Source: Colwellia maritima (GTDB lineage Bacteria > Pseudomonadota > Gammaproteobacteria > Enterobacterales > Alteromonadaceae). Taken from it: a stretch of DNA of 64,000 bases. Position numbers and translations under genes: made by a program. Below the pieces are notes generated by a model that searched no databases, was not told the origin of the DNA, and was given only the letters and a program-made list of their open reading frames with translations. Location of the stretch: assembly GCF_022669015.1 (NCBI RefSeq), contig NZ_JAKKSL010000002.1, positions 62,001 through 126,000 on the forward strand, written 5' to 3'. Below, one piece after another: positions 1 through 10,746 of the stretch; within the stretch, counting starts at the first letter, position 1, and every line of letters starts with the position of its first letter.

Positions 1-1
1 G

Positions 2-2512
2 GCTATTAAAAAAGGTAATCAAGAAATTGGTGCTTCAGTTATCGAGATGGCAGAAGCCGAGTATATGGTTCGAGCCACGGGTTACTTAAAAAGTGTTGAA
101 GATTTAGAGAATATTCCTTTAGGTGTAAATAAAAATGGCACGCCTTTATTGTTAAAGGATGTTGCAGATATTGGCACAGGTCCACAAATGCGACGAGGTG
201 TTGCTGAGCTTAATGGTGAAGGTGAAACGGTAGGCGGTATCGTTGTTATGCGTTTTGGTGAAAACGCTCAACAGGTGATTAATGGCGTAAAAGAAAAACT
301 GGAACAACTTAAACAGGGCTTGCCTGAAGGGGTTGAAATTGTCCCTGTTTATGATCGTTCTGCGCTAATTGAGAGAGCCGTAGATAATTTAGCTTATAAG
401 TTCTTTGAAGAATTTGGTGTTGTTGCGCTTGTTTGTATTATTTTCTTATTCCATGTGCGTTCATCTTTGGTTGCAATAATCAGTTTGCCTGTGGGTATTT
501 TAACGGCTTTCATCATCATGCATATGCAGGGTTTAAACGCGAATATTATGTCACTTGGCGGTATTGCGATAGCAATTGGTGCAATGATAGATGGTGCTAT
601 TGTCATGATAGAAAATATGCATAAACATATGGAAAAAACGCCTTTAACTAATGAAAATCGATGGCAAATTGTGGTGGAATCTGCGAGTGAAGTAGGTCCT
701 GCGTTATTTTTTAGTTTATTGATTATTACGGTTAGTTTTGTTCCTGTCTTTACCTTAGAAGCGCAAGAAGGACGTATGTTCGCTCCGTTAGCGTTTACAA
801 AAACCTATGCTATGGCGGCTTCTGCGGCACTGGCTATTACTTTAGTGCCTGTACTTATGGGCTATTTCATTCGCGGTAAAATATTACCTGAGCATAAAAA
901 TCCGGTTAATAGATTTTTAACTTTCATTTACATGCCTGCATTGAGGACAGTATTACGTTTTCCTAAAATGACGTTACTAGCTGCATTAGCGGTACTTGCT
1001 ATCGGACTATATCCATTGGATAAAATTGGTAGTGAGTTTATTCCTCCGCTTGATGAGGGTGATTTAATGTATATGCCAACAACGTATCCTGGGATATCAA
1101 TAGGGCAAGCAAGGCAGTTGCTACAACAGACTGATAAATTGATTAAGACTGTGCCAGAAGTGAAAACAGTATTTGGTAAAGTGGGTCGTGCAGAAACAGC
1201 AACTGATCCGCCCCATTAACAATGATTGAAACTTTTATTCAATTAAAGCCCCATGATGAATGGCGAGAAGGCGTTACGACCGAAAGCTTGAAAAAAGAAT
1301 TGGATGCGGTTAAACTTCCTGGAGTAACAAACGCTTGGGTTATGCCAATTAAAACCCGTATTGATATGTTAGCTACAGGCATAAAAACACCAGTAGGTAT
1401 CAAAGTAGCAGGAGCTGATTTATCAGTTATTCAAGATATAGGTAAGCAATTGGAGGTCATTTTAAAAGATGTGCCCGGTACTGCGTCTGTATATTCCGAG
1501 CGTGTGGCTGGTGGACGTTATGTCAAAGTTGATATTCAACGTGCAAAGGCAGCTCGATATGGCTTAAATATTGCCGAAATACAGCAAGTGGTAGCGACAG
1601 CCATTGGTGGTATGAATGTTACTAAAACGGTTGAAGGATTAGAAAGATATCCTGTTAATTTGCGCTATCCACAAGATTATCGTGACTCTCCAGAGACGCT
1701 CTCTTTATTACCAATCGTAACGCCTAATGGGCAGCGTATTTCATTAGGTGATGTTGCAAACGTCTTTATTGAAGATGGTCCTCCAGGTATTAAATCAGAA
1801 AATGCTCGTTTAAATGGTTGGGCCTTTGTAGATATTGAAGGTGTTGATGTTGGTACATATGTTGAAGCAGCCCAAAAAGTTGTTGCAGATAAACTTAAGC
1901 TTCCTGCTTGGCTATTCAATTGCTTGGGCAGGTCAGTATGAATATATGCAGCGAGCTAAAGCTAAGTTAACTTACGTTGTACCATTAACTTTATTCATCA
2001 TCATTATCCTACTCTACTTAAACTTTAGAAATGTTATTGAAGTTGCAATGATCATGGGAACTTTACCGCTAGCGATGGTGGGAAGTATCTGGTTAATGTA
2101 TTTACAAGGCTTTAATTTTTCTGTTGCAGTTGGTGTTGGTTTTATTGCACTAGCGGGGGTTGCGGTAGAAATAGGTGTCATCATGTTGGTTTATTTAAAT
2201 CAAGCCTATCAAGAAATGCTTAGTGATCACCAAACAAAAGAGATTGCTACTACTAAAGAAGATGTACTTCAGGCAGTACTTCATGGTGCAGGATTACGTG
2301 TTCGCCCAGTCATGATGACGGCAGCAGCTATCATCGTTGGTCTATTGCCTATTTTATATGGCACAGGTACTGGCTCAGAAGTGATGAGTCGTATCGCGGC
2401 CCCTATGGTTGGTGGCATGATGAGTGCGGTGATCCTGACATTATTGGTTTTGCCTGCGTTGTTTTATTTATGGCGTTCGTCATCAATAAAAAATACGGTC
2501 AAAAAGGCATAA
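2..2512 (+). CDS. cusA: CusA-type heavy-metal RND efflux pump, 5'-partial, two frameshifts
   Basis: This is the inner-membrane proton antiporter of a CusCBA-type tripartite pump that exports Cu(I)/Ag(I). The window opens inside the gene, and roughly the first 200 residues of a ~1045-aa protein are missing. The three methionines that bind copper in CusA appear conserved, in the contexts YMPTT, MIETF and RIDML, which favours Cu/Ag over Zn/Co. The reading frame breaks twice: near 1208 one G seems missing (ccgcccc where ccggcccc restores the frame), and near 1909 one T seems extra. After both corrections the protein runs unbroken to 2512 and ends in the usual membrane segment. CusB and CusC genes presumably lie upstream. 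The frameshifts are probably sequence errors. Confidence 0.9.
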
Positions 2513-2615
2513 CTGAATGAAATTATTAAAAACAAAACATGTCAATACAAGCAATATTGCTTTTGACGAATTTACACAATAACCCATTTAAACTTTATTA
2601 ACGTAGGAGTAAACC

Positions 2616-2957
2616 ATGAAAACTTTAACAAAATTAGCGCTAGTATTGATACCAACGATTACTTTATCAATGACGGCTTTAGCACATGATCCATCAATGC
2701 ATGTAAAGAAAGCTGAAAAGGCAGATTGCAGTAAAATGGATCACAGTAAAATGGATATGAAAGATCCTGTAGCTATCGCCATGATGAAAAAATGCATGAA
2801 GCAATCTGAAGCAGCTAAAAAATCAATGAAGGATATGGACCATAGCAAAATGAAGGATATGGACCATAGCAAAATGAAGGATATGGATCATAGTAAAATG
2901 AAAAAAACTGAACATAAAGCAAGTAATAAGGATGATCATAACGAACATAATCATTAA
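2616..2957 (+). CDS. Periplasmic His/Met-rich copper-binding protein with DHSKM repeats
   Basis: This 113-aa protein has a Sec signal peptide (about residues 1-23, ending ALA). Its mature part is dominated by repeats of MDHSKM, at least five copies, three of them in near-perfect tandem separated by KD. A His-rich tail ends NEHNH. Met and His in this density bind Cu(I)/Ag(I), so by context with cusA it is probably a periplasmic copper sponge or chaperone; this is inference. A ribosome site (taggag) precedes the start. The repeats resemble the pentapeptide repeats of PcoE/SilE-like proteins in kind, but I do not claim homology. Confidence 0.75.
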   Translation: MKTLTKLALVLIPTITLSMTALAHDPSMHVKKAEKADCSKMDHSKMDMKDPVAIAMMKKCMKQSEAAKKSMKDMDHSKMKDMDHSKMKDMDHSKMKKTEHKASNKDDHNEHNH

Positions 2958-3020
2958 GTTATCTTAATTAGTCACTTAGTATTCGTGTGCTAGGTGACTT
3001 CTGATTCAAAAGGAAAACGT

Positions 3021-3553
3021 ATGAAAATAGTTAAATTATTACTGCTACTTGCTGTATTAGGCATAGGTGCAGCCGCAACTGTGATGTTTTCAGGTGTTGT
3101 AAATGTAGCGGCTGATGAGCCGCATAGTGATTTGGTGTACTGGCTATTAGAAGAAACTAGAGAAAACGCTATAAAAAAAGCTGCTCAAGCTATAGAAGTT
3201 CCTGATTTGAGTGAGCCTGAATTATTATTAACAGGTGGAGTTGACTACGAATTTATGTGTTCAGGTTGTCATTTAAAACCGGGGCAAAGTGAGAGTGACA
3301 TGAGCATAGGGCTATATCCGGCCCCCCTAATTTGACTATATCTAATAAAGAGCATGAAGGTCATGATCACGGTGATGATGTACAAGCTGCTCGTAAAAAC
3401 TTCTGGGTGATTAAGCATGGTATTAAAGCTTCAGGAATGCCTGCATGGGGCAAAACTCATGATGATCAACGAATCTGGGCAATGGTTGCTTTTATAAAAC
3501 AACTTCCTACTTTGACACCAGAGCAATACCAAGTGCTTACAGCAATAGACTAA
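3021..3553 (+). CDS. Periplasmic monohaem cytochrome c, frameshifted
   Basis: A signal-anchor at the N terminus is followed by one CSGCH haem motif. The likely axial methionine lies in ASGMPAWG, the usual distal-ligand setting of small class I cytochromes c. The start at 3021 has a good ribosome site (aaaagga), better than the upstream in-frame ATG at 2994. The frame breaks near 3326 in a run of six C; a seventh C gives the continuous reading YPAPPNLT and joins the segment 3332-3553. It probably carries electrons in the periplasm beside the copper genes. The partner is unknown. Confidence 0.75.
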
Positions 3554-3580
3554 CTTTAAAACACACAGAAAGAGAAAAAT

Positions 3581-4066
3581 ATGAAGATTATTCCAATGAT
3601 TTTAATAACTGCTTCGTTTCTTACACTAGTTGTAAGTAATGACTCGATAGCTCACAGTAATGAAAATAAAAAACAAAGGATTTATCCTGAAAATTCAGGT
3701 GCAGAAACAGATGCAGGTAAAGCTATTATTGAGTTTCATAAAGCACTTAAATTAGGGCATAAGAAAAAAGCTAGGTCTTTATTAGATGATAATGTCATCA
3801 TTTTTGAAGGTGGTGGTGTTGAGAAATCAGCCGATGAATATGCAAACCACCATATGCTCGCTGACATGAAATACCTAGCGAAGATAAAAACTGAAGTATT
3901 AACCCATAACGTTAAGATTGTTGGTGATATGGCTTATTCAATGTCTCAAACTAAATCAACAGGACAAGTTAAAGGGAAATATATTAACTCTGAAGGTATG
4001 GAAAGTATGGTTCTTCAGAAAAATAATAACAAGTGGAAAATTGTTCATATTCACTGGTCAAATTAA
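3581..4066 (+). CDS. Secreted SnoaL/NTF2-like (DUF4440-type) protein
   Basis: This 161-aa protein has a signal peptide and a single NTF2-like cone domain. The order of elements fits that family: a helix ([12 protein letters not shown]), a strand pair around [20 protein letters not shown], and the C-terminal strand [10 protein letters not shown]. Such domains often bind small ligands, but no catalytic set can be named here. It is followed 16 bases later by a second protein of the same fold, so the pair look like an ancient tandem duplication in the copper cluster. Confidence 0.6.
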   Translation: MKIIPMILITASFLTLVVSNDSIAHSNENKKQRIYPENSGAETDAGKAIIEFHKALKLGHKKKARSLLDDNVIIFEGGGVEKSADEYANHHMLADMKYLAKIKTEVLTHNVKIVGDMAYSMSQTKSTGQVKGKYINSEGMESMVLQKNNNKWKIVHIHWSN

Positions 4067-4082
4067 CAATAATAAAGGAAAC

Positions 4083-4586
4083 ATGATGATTAAAAATATT
4101 ATAGCAATGCTTTTATTGGTTTTGAGTTTTTCAACACTGGCACATGGTGATGAAAAACATAACGATGATAAACAGGCCATAATCGATATTATTTCAGCTA
4201 TTAAATATGGGTGGGAAAATGGAGATGGTTCACCCTTTAGAAAAAACTTTCTCGACTTTAAAGGTGCTCGCTATATAGAAGGTGGTGGACAGAACGCAGG
4301 TTTAGATTCATTAGTAACACACCATGTAGAGCCTGAAAATGATGCCCTGGAATACTTGAAGCTAGATTTTAGTGGTATTGAAGTTCATTTTGAAGGTGAT
4401 AATAAAGGCTTTGCGTGGGCAATCGCAAATACTCGTGTAAAAGGTAAAGTTAACAAGAGTGGCCGTGAGTTTGACAAAAGTGGCTATCAAACATTTCTCT
4501 TTAGAAAAGTTGAGGGTTTTTGGAAGGTAGTACATAGTCATTCATCTAGTCGTGACTTTAAACCGAAGAAAGAACGTATGCATTAA
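4083..4586 (+). CDS. Second secreted SnoaL/NTF2-like protein
   Basis: A signal peptide ([14 protein letters not shown]) leads a ~150-aa NTF2-like domain. It shares with its upstream neighbour the pattern EGGG-hydrophilic-THHV/NHHM and the closing strand [10 protein letters not shown] chose 4083 because a clear ribosome site (aaagga) lies just before it; the longer open frame from 3918 overlaps the previous gene. The role is unknown. Co-location suggests a periplasmic accessory function in metal stress. Confidence 0.55.
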   Translation: MMIKNIIAMLLLVLSFSTLAHGDEKHNDDKQAIIDIISAIKYGWENGDGSPFRKNFLDFKGARYIEGGGQNAGLDSLVTHHVEPENDALEYLKLDFSGIEVHFEGDNKGFAWAIANTRVKGKVNKSGREFDKSGYQTFLFRKVEGFWKVVHSHSSSRDFKPKKERMH

Positions 4587-4754
4587 AGCTCTTAGTCTTA
4601 TCTTAAGAAAATTGATGCAGCAAAGTATAAATAGATGAAATACATCCAATGCTATTAGCGCCTTTGAGGTAGGTGTTCATACAGAAATACATGTGAGCTG
4701 ATAATGAATCCTGTGACTAACTCATTGGTTTTCAGTGGAAAGTTTGTTTTTTGT

Positions 4755-4768
4755 TGACCTTGATCAAA
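4755..4768 (+). promoter_or_regulatory. Candidate FNR/CRP-type site upstream of the CopL-like gene
   Basis: The sequence TTGAC-CTTG-ATCAA matches the FNR dyad TTGAT-N4-ATCAA at nine of ten positions. A possible -10 (TATACA at 4788) lies downstream, which would place the dyad near -40, the usual activating position. The match is by eye only. Confidence 0.35.
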
Positions 4769-4813
4769 ACAAAATTTTACCCGTGCTATACACTTTAATA
4801 TTAAGCGAGAAAG

Positions 4814-5239
4814 ATGGTTGATAAGTCTATGTTGTTTCGATTGAATTGGTTGTTTATTATGTTTATATACTTGTCTGTGAATGGACAAGTATTTGCTACA
4901 TCTATTCATATCTGCTCTGAAATGGCTATGACATCAACAGTTTTATCTTCTACACAAGTAAACGTAAACATTCATGATCATCATCAAAGTGAGCATCATG
5001 ACGTTAGTGAGCAAACAAACAAAGATCATGACTCACATGAATCGGCAATAATGGATAATTGCCAATGCGTAGATTGCGACTGTGTACAAACAATTTCTGG
5101 ACAAGCAAACTCATCTTTAATACAAAATGCCAAAATATCTGATTATTTCCCTGTAATTTCAACAGTTTTAGCTAGGCCAAATCAAGATTTTATATCTTTA
5201 CCACATTCCAACCCATTTAGACCTCCTATAAAAAGCTAA
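4814..5239 (+). CDS. CopL-like secreted His/Cys-rich protein ending in FRPP motif
   Basis: This 141-aa protein has an N-terminal membrane or signal segment, then a His-rich stretch (HDHHQSEHHD), a CxCVDCDC cysteine cluster and the C-terminal motif NPFRPPIKS. The gene at 7373-7792 has the same plan and ends HPFRPPISI, so the two are paralogues. Small proteins of this design occur near copper operons (CopL-like, DUF2946-like), and metal binding is a reasonable inference. The start could also be the second Met (4829). Confidence 0.55.
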   Translation: MVDKSMLFRLNWLFIMFIYLSVNGQVFATSIHICSEMAMTSTVLSSTQVNVNIHDHHQSEHHDVSEQTNKDHDSHESAIMDNCQCVDCDCVQTISGQANSSLIQNAKISDYFPVISTVLARPNQDFISLPHSNPFRPPIKS

Positions 5240-5444
5240 TACAGGATCAGTGTGCCCATTTTTAGGTCGCTGAATATGTAATTTCCCCTAGAAGTATTGA
5301 GCAATAACCTGTGATGGAGATTTAACTCTCCTAGAAAATTATAAGTTATCTTTGTGCTCTACAACTTCCAATTTATAAAACATTTCTTGAATTTATCAAG
5401 CGTAGAGGGCTTCCTCGCGCGTAACAAAATACTAAGGTGATACC

Positions 5445-6632
5445 ATGAAAAAGGTACTTCTCCAATCGGCTGTAGCAGCAGCCATTTCAATGTCTTTGAT
5501 GACAACTGCAAATGCACAAGAAAACTCTACATTAGATATTGGTCGTTTTGCCCTTGCCGGCTATGGCGATGTGACTTATGCCAGTCAACCAAACATGAAA
5601 GATGAAGAAGGAAATGACATTCAAAACAATGTTGTTGCCAGATTTATTCCTATTTTCTTGTTTCAACTGTCTGAAAAAATTCATATTGAAGCTGAAATAG
5701 AGTTCAGTACTAATAGTGAAGGTGAAACTGAAACAGAACTTGAATACGCCAATATGCATTACTTTTTTAATGATAATACTATTATTACTGCGGGTAAGTT
5801 TTTACTGCCATTTGGACAATTTGGTGCAAATCTTCATCCCAGTTGGATAAATAAAGCAGCAAGTAATCCAGGGATATATGGTGGTCATGGTGGCAACGGA
5901 TCATTAGGCGGTGTAACTAGTATTATGGGTGATACAGGTATCAATATAGCTAATACTTGGAACCTAGGCGATGCAGGTCGCATTTTTACTGACTTCTATT
6001 CTGTCAGTGGCCCCCGTCAAGAAGAAGGAGATCATGGAGGTGGTGTTGATATGGAGGTTAAGAAAGGTGATAACAATGACTCATTCGCTTTTGGTGGCCG
6101 TGTTGCATACGCTTTCTTACCAGAATGGGAAGTAGGTGTTTCTTATTACACTGGTGATTACAGTAATGACGGAGACCTAAACTACAATGCATATAATATC
6201 GATTTCAACTGGGTTGGTAGTTATGCAAGTGTCCGTGGTGAAATCTTTGGCTCTACCGCAGAAACAGAAGGAGAGAAAGAGGGAGAAGAAGAAGGTCATG
6301 GCGAAGAATGGGTAAAATATTTTGATAAAGAAGGTTGGTATATCCAAGGTACATGGCAAGCTCGTCAATTAGGTAAAGCATGGCTCAACCCAATTGAACT
6401 AGTTATTCGTTATTCAGACAGTTCTTCAGACTTTGATGGCAGTATTGAACATGATTTTGAAGAAGATGGCGGGAAAATGGGTAGCCGTATTTACTACGGT
6501 ATCAATTACTGGTTAGAGCCTAGTGCCGTATTGAAGCCGGGTGCTGAAAGCACTTCAATTGATAACGAAGAAGCGAGTCATGATACTGTTCCAGATGACC
6601 GTGTATTCTTGCAATTAGCATTTGGATTTTAA
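5445..6632 (+). CDS. Outer-membrane porin-like beta-barrel protein
   Basis: This 395-aa protein has a clear signal peptide (cleavage after ANA) and alternating amphipathic strands typical of a phosphate-selective porin O/P-like barrel. It includes the segment GKFLLPFGQFGANLHPSW, a common feature of that group, and ends in an aromatic residue (LAFGF), as outer-membrane barrels need for assembly. Two acidic, Glu/His-rich loops (near EGEKEGEEEGHGEEW and EEGDHGGG) could bind metal. A ribosome site precedes the ATG. It sits between copper genes, and its substrate is unknown. Confidence 0.7.
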   Translation: MKKVLLQSAVAAAISMSLMTTANAQENSTLDIGRFALAGYGDVTYASQPNMKDEEGNDIQNNVVARFIPIFLFQLSEKIHIEAEIEFSTNSEGETETELEYANMHYFFNDNTIITAGKFLLPFGQFGANLHPSWINKAASNPGIYGGHGGNGSLGGVTSIMGDTGINIANTWNLGDAGRIFTDFYSVSGPRQEEGDHGGGVDMEVKKGDNNDSFAFGGRVAYAFLPEWEVGVSYYTGDYSNDGDLNYNAYNIDFNWVGSYASVRGEIFGSTAETEGEKEGEEEGHGEEWVKYFDKEGWYIQGTWQARQLGKAWLNPIELVIRYSDSSSDFDGSIEHDFEEDGGKMGSRIYYGINYWLEPSAVLKPGAESTSIDNEEASHDTVPDDRVFLQLAFGF

Positions 6633-6643
6633 GGAGAACTATC

Positions 6644-7190
6644 ATGAAATTTATCAAATTATTATTACCCGTAGTTGTGTTAATTATCAATGTGTTTTCG
6701 GTGCAAGCGCAGCATGTTAGCGATCCTTCATTGGTTGCCAAAGGGGCAAAAGTCTATAGTGAAAATTGTGGACGATGCCATAATGCCCGTCCAACCGGAA
6801 GAGTATTCGAAAAAAGAATGGTCGGTTGTTATTCCGCACATGAGAGCAAAAGCTCATATGACAGGTAAGGAAGCGTTAGCTGTTGAAGCTTTTCTGGCAA
6901 GTACCTTAACTGCTGATGTTAGAAATGAAGCGAACTATGCAAATGTTGATGCACCTAAGAAAACGGGAGCGGAATTAGTAGCGCAGTTTGGCTGTCAGGG
7001 TTGTCATCAAATTAGGGGTGAAGGTGGCAAGCTAGGTCCTACTTTAGATGGCGTTATATCAAACAAAGGGGAAGCATTTGTTCTTAAGAAATTAGCTAAT
7101 CCTAAATTTAATAATGCTGCATCTGCGATGCCTAAATATCCTATGAATAAAGCGGATATGAAAGCAATTGTAGGTTACTTAGCTAAATAG
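6644..7190 (+). CDS. Periplasmic dihaem cytochrome c, frameshifted
   Basis: A signal peptide is followed by two haem sites, CGRCH and CQGCH, in two cytochrome c domains. A methionine-rich tail (AMPKYPMNKADM) supplies likely axial ligands. The frame breaks near 6795, and removing one A from ccaacc rejoins 6644-6868 to the long downstream frame. It starts 11 bases after the porin, so the two are probably co-transcribed. Confidence 0.75.
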
Positions 7191-7221
7191 TGTGTTGATA
7201 TATATAAAATAGTAATGTATT

Positions 7222-7256
7222 TAGCGACAGGCTAGTTAATTTTTAACCTGTCGCTA
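7222..7256 (+). terminator. Terminator-like hairpin after the dihaem cytochrome gene
   Basis: The 10-bp perfect inverted repeat TAGCGACAGG / CCTGTCGCTA has a 15-base AT-rich loop and a short T-rich tail. It lies 31 bases after the stop codon. Confidence 0.6.
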
Positions 7257-7372
7257 TAGTTTTGTTAAAAACGTAGTTTTCATAAATGTTATTTTTGTAT
7301 TAAACATAGGTTTAACTCTTTTTTTGATATAGAACATGACAATTTATTGATAATAAACTAGTATTAATTTGT

Positions 7373-7792
7373 GTGGAATTATTGGTGGTCAGTACAGTGT
7401 TTAAATTCAAAAGTTACATAGTGCTTGTAATGATTTTGTTGCTATCGCAACAAAGTTTTGCTGCCTTGTTACCTATGAATTGTGATGACATGAAAAATGC
7501 TTCAGTTGTTCATACAGAAAATAATTCACACATAACCTCACAAATGCATGACCATAACTCAGCATCTAAAGACAGCATGTCTTCGCATGAGAAATGTGAT
7601 GTCTGCGATTCTGGTGATTGTCGATGTAGTACAATGGCCCTATGCTTAAGCTCTACCTATACAATAGTTTCGCAACAACTAAATGATCAACATGCCTTGT
7701 TTGTAGATCATGGTAAAAGATTTATATTCCCAGATGAATCCCCCGATTCTGGTATAGAGTTACACCCCTTTAGACCACCCATTTCTATTTAA
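7373..7792 (+). CDS. CopL-like secreted His/Cys-rich protein (paralogue of 4814-5239)
   Basis: This ~139-aa protein has a hydrophobic N-terminal segment, a Met/His/Cys-rich middle (NCDDM, HDHNS, CDVCDSGDCRC) and the C-terminal motif HPFRPPISI. It shares layout and tail with the protein at 4814-5239. The start codon is uncertain: 7373 is GTG, and later GTG codons near 7388-7397 would still leave the membrane segment. Metal binding at the envelope is inferred from composition and from the adjacent MerR-CopA pair. Confidence 0.55.
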   Translation: MELLVVSTVFKFKSYIVLVMILLLSQQSFAALLPMNCDDMKNASVVHTENNSHITSQMHDHNSASKDSMSSHEKCDVCDSGDCRCSTMALCLSSTYTIVSQQLNDQHALFVDHGKRFIFPDESPDSGIELHPFRPPISI

Positions 7793-7940
7793 TCACAGGT
7801 TCAGTACGTCAAAAATTCGTACTTTAACTAGCACCTTTTACAGTGTTGGGCTTAGTGATGGTGGTTAATTTTCTCCCATTATTTGCTTCTCTTACTCTGC
7901 TCAACACTTTTTACTCATAAAAATATTTTAGTTCTACAAC

Positions 7941-7971
7941 TTGACCTGTGTCTTAGACGCAGGTGTAAGCT
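7941..7971 (+). promoter_or_regulatory. MerR-family promoter with 19-bp spacer and dyad operator
   Basis: A -35 (TTGACC, 7941-7946) and a -10 (TAAGCT, 7966-7971) are separated by 19 bp, the overlong spacer typical of promoters that MerR-family activators untwist. A near-perfect 21-bp dyad lies in the spacer (7944-7964, arms ACCTG and CAGGT). It sits about 60 bp upstream of the merR-type gene, so the regulator probably controls itself and copA. Confidence 0.8.
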
Positions 7972-8029
7972 TAACTTAGGTTAGTAAATAACCATTTGGT
8001 TTTACTTGTTAGGAATAAAGGTTAAAACG

Positions 8030-8467
8030 ATGAGAGTAACAGAATTAGCAAATGCATTGAATACAACACCAGATACGGTCCGTTATTACACTCGTATTGG
8101 GCTTATTGAGCCAATTAAAAGTCCTAAAAATGGTTATAAGTCTTATGGTAAAGCGGTACAGCAGAGATTGAAGTTTATCTTGAATACTCGACAACTAGAT
8201 TTTTCAGTGGAAGAAATAAGAGAAATTTTAACCGAAGCTGATAAAGGCCATACAGCTTGTCCATTGGTAAGAGAAATTGTTGAACACAGGTTGGCTGAAA
8301 CAGAAAAACAATTCCAATCAGCGCTGCTATTAAGAGAAAAGCTAAAAAACGCAATAAGTGATTGGCAGAGCAAGCCGGACAAAGCGCCCACTGGGCATAT
8401 GATTTGTCACCTTATTGAAGGTGAAACGCTTGAAGGTGATGATAATCAAGGAGGTCATGATGAATAA
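8030..8467 (+). CDS. MerR-family metal-responsive regulator
   Basis: This 145-aa protein opens with the MerR winged helix ([20 protein letters not shown]), followed by a dimer helix. Candidate metal ligands are Cys77 (HTACPLV) and a C-terminal His123-Cys126-His127 set (GHMICH). The ligand pattern is more like ZntR/CadR-type or mixed regulators than classical CueR, although the target gene is a copper ATPase. I start at 8030, which has a ribosome site (aataaagg); the TTG at 8006 is less likely. It overlaps copA by 11 bases, so translation is probably coupled. Confidence 0.85.
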   Translation: MRVTELANALNTTPDTVRYYTRIGLIEPIKSPKNGYKSYGKAVQQRLKFILNTRQLDFSVEEIREILTEADKGHTACPLVREIVEHRLAETEKQFQSALLLREKLKNAISDWQSKPDKAPTGHMICHLIEGETLEGDDNQGGHDE

Positions 8468-10723
8468 AATTTTAAATAATAATGCTGACAAAAAGACTCA
8501 AGAGCTGATTATTGATGGGGCTAGCTGTGCTAGTTGTGTTGGCAAAATTGAAGTAGCGTTACGAAGTATTGATGGAGTTGATAGTGCAGAAATGAATTTT
8601 GCACTTAGAACGGTTACGGTAACAGGAACTGTTGAAATAGAGCTTCTTATTAAAACAGTCGAATCTATTGGTTATAACGCAAAGAGTGCTGAAGATAAAA
8701 GTGATGATGAGCTAATAGATGAAAAAGATATAGCAGACCAAAAATATTATAAAAGTTTGATGAGACAAATGTGGATAGCTTTAGGGTTAGGTATCCCATT
8801 GATGGTTTACAGTTTGTTTGGTGGGCCAATGACTGTTGAAACTTCACTTGAACGAGGTATTTGGTTATTTATCGGTATTTTATGCGCAGCCATTATGTAT
8901 TTTTCAGGTAAACATTTTTATGTTGGTGCTTGGAAATCTTTTACAAATCACACTGCCAATATGGACACTTTAATAGCCTTAGGAACAGGAACTGCTTGGA
9001 TCTATTCAATGGTAGTCGTGTTCTTTCCTATGGTATTGCCTGAGATGGCTAGACATGTTTATTTTGAAGCAACGGCAATGATCATTGGCTTAATTGATCT
9101 AGGACTAGCTTTAGAAGTGAAAGCACGTGGACGTACAAGTGAGGCTATAAAACGCTTGATAGGTCTTCAAGCTAAAACGGCTCGTGTCGTGCGTGATAAT
9201 AAAGAAATTGATATCGCAATCGAGCAGGTATTACTCAACGATATTGTTCGAGTAAGACCTGGAGAAAAAATATCGGTAGATGGCATTGTTATCCAAGGGC
9301 ATACATCGATAGATGAATCAATGTTAACGGGTGAGCCAATGCCTGTTGAAAAAGCTGAAGAAGATGAAGTGGTTGCAGGGACACTAAATAAAACTGGTTC
9401 AGTATTATTTAAGGCTACTCGTGTTGGTAAAGATACGGCATTAGCACAAATTATTAATATGGTTAAACGTGCACAAAATTCCAAGCCTCCAATTGGTCGT
9501 TTAGCCGATGTTATTTCAGGTTATTTTGTTCCTGTTGTTATTATTATCGCAATCGTTAGTGCACTAGCCTGGCTAAACTTTGGACCCGATCCGGCATTAG
9601 CTTTTGCTGTGGTATCAGCGACGACAGTATTAATTATTGCTTGTCCTTGTGCTCTTGGGTTAGCAACCCCTATGTCGGTTATGGTAGGTGTCGGTAAAGC
9701 CGCTGAAGCAGGTGTGCTCATTCGTAATGGAGAAGCATTACAAACCGCTTCAAAAATCACCGCTATGATCCTTGATAAAACGGGCACTATTACCGAAGGT
9801 GCCCCGAAAGTCACAGATGTCCTCATTGCAGATCAGTCATATAGCGAAAAATATATTTTGACGGCTGCTTCTAGTATAGAAAGTGGCTCAGAGCATCCAT
9901 TAGCCCAAGCTATTGTTGACTCTACCATTGAACAGGGCATTGACCCTGAAACAGTTACTGATTTTCATGCGATTGCAGGGCATGGTGTAAAGGCAATATT
10001 CAATGGTCATCAATTGCTTTTTGGTAATCAAAAACTGATGTTAAAAAATGGTGTAGTGCTAATGGAGTATGTTGAAAAGGCACAAAAACTTGCTGATGAA
10101 GCCAAGACACCTATGTATCTAGCTATTGATAAAAAACTAGCTGCAATTATTGCCGTTTCTGATCCAATCAAAACAGACTCTATTTCAGCTATCAAGCGAT
10201 TACAGGCTAATGGTATTCGTGTGGTAATGCTTACTGGCGATAATAGGGCTACCGCTAATGCAGTGGCTAAAAAAATAGGTATTACAGAGGTCTTTGCAGA
10301 AGTACTTCCTGAAGACAAGTCAAACAAAGTAGCTGAGTTACAAGCACAAGGTGAAATCGTTGGTATGACGGGCGATGGCATTAATGATGCCCCCGCATTG
10401 GCGTTGGCCAATGTTGGATTTGCTATTGGCACCGGGACAGATGTTGCAATAGAAAGTGCTGATATTACTTTAATGCGAGGATCATTACATGGACTTGCTG
10501 ATGCTATAGCAGTGAGTAAAGCAACCTTGCGCAATATTAAACAAAATCTATTTGGTGCTTTTATATACAACGTGGCAGGGGTTCCCTTTGCCGCAGGTTT
10601 ACTATACCCGTTTTTTGGACTTTTACTTAACCCTGTTATTCCGGAGCTGCAATGGCATTTTCATCATTAACGGTGGTGACAAATGCAAACCGATTACGCT
10701 TCTTTAAACCACAAGAACATTAA
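8457..10723 (+). CDS. copA: Cu(I)-translocating P1B-type ATPase, frameshift near the 3' end
   Basis: This pump exports Cu(I) from the cytoplasm using ATP. It has one heavy-metal domain (GASCASC, Cys24/Cys27), the membrane CPC motif, phosphorylation site DKTGT, SEHPLA, and the hinge [10 protein letters not shown] in membrane helix 7 and MAFSS in helix 8 mark the P1B-1 (copper) class. MAFSS is only seen after correcting a frameshift near 10641, where one G seems missing. The uncorrected frame stops at 10670, the corrected one at 10723, giving about 755 aa, a normal length. The start has a strong ribosome site (aaggagg). Confidence 0.9.
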
Positions 10724-10746
10724 TTCAGCTATTAGGAGAATTAGAA

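Noticed and set aside
394-606. Minus-strand open frames inside cusA, copA, lon and similar genes
   Set aside because: They are shadows of strongly supported genes on the plus strand, with unusual amino-acid makeup and no start signals.
2517-2582. 21-codon frame between cusA and the DHSKM gene
   Set aside because: Too short, no clear ribosome site and no hydrophobic or metal-binding feature.
2821-2900. Regular repeats that could suggest a CRISPR-like array
   Set aside because: They are in-frame DHSKM codons of a secreted metal-binding protein; there are no unique spacers.
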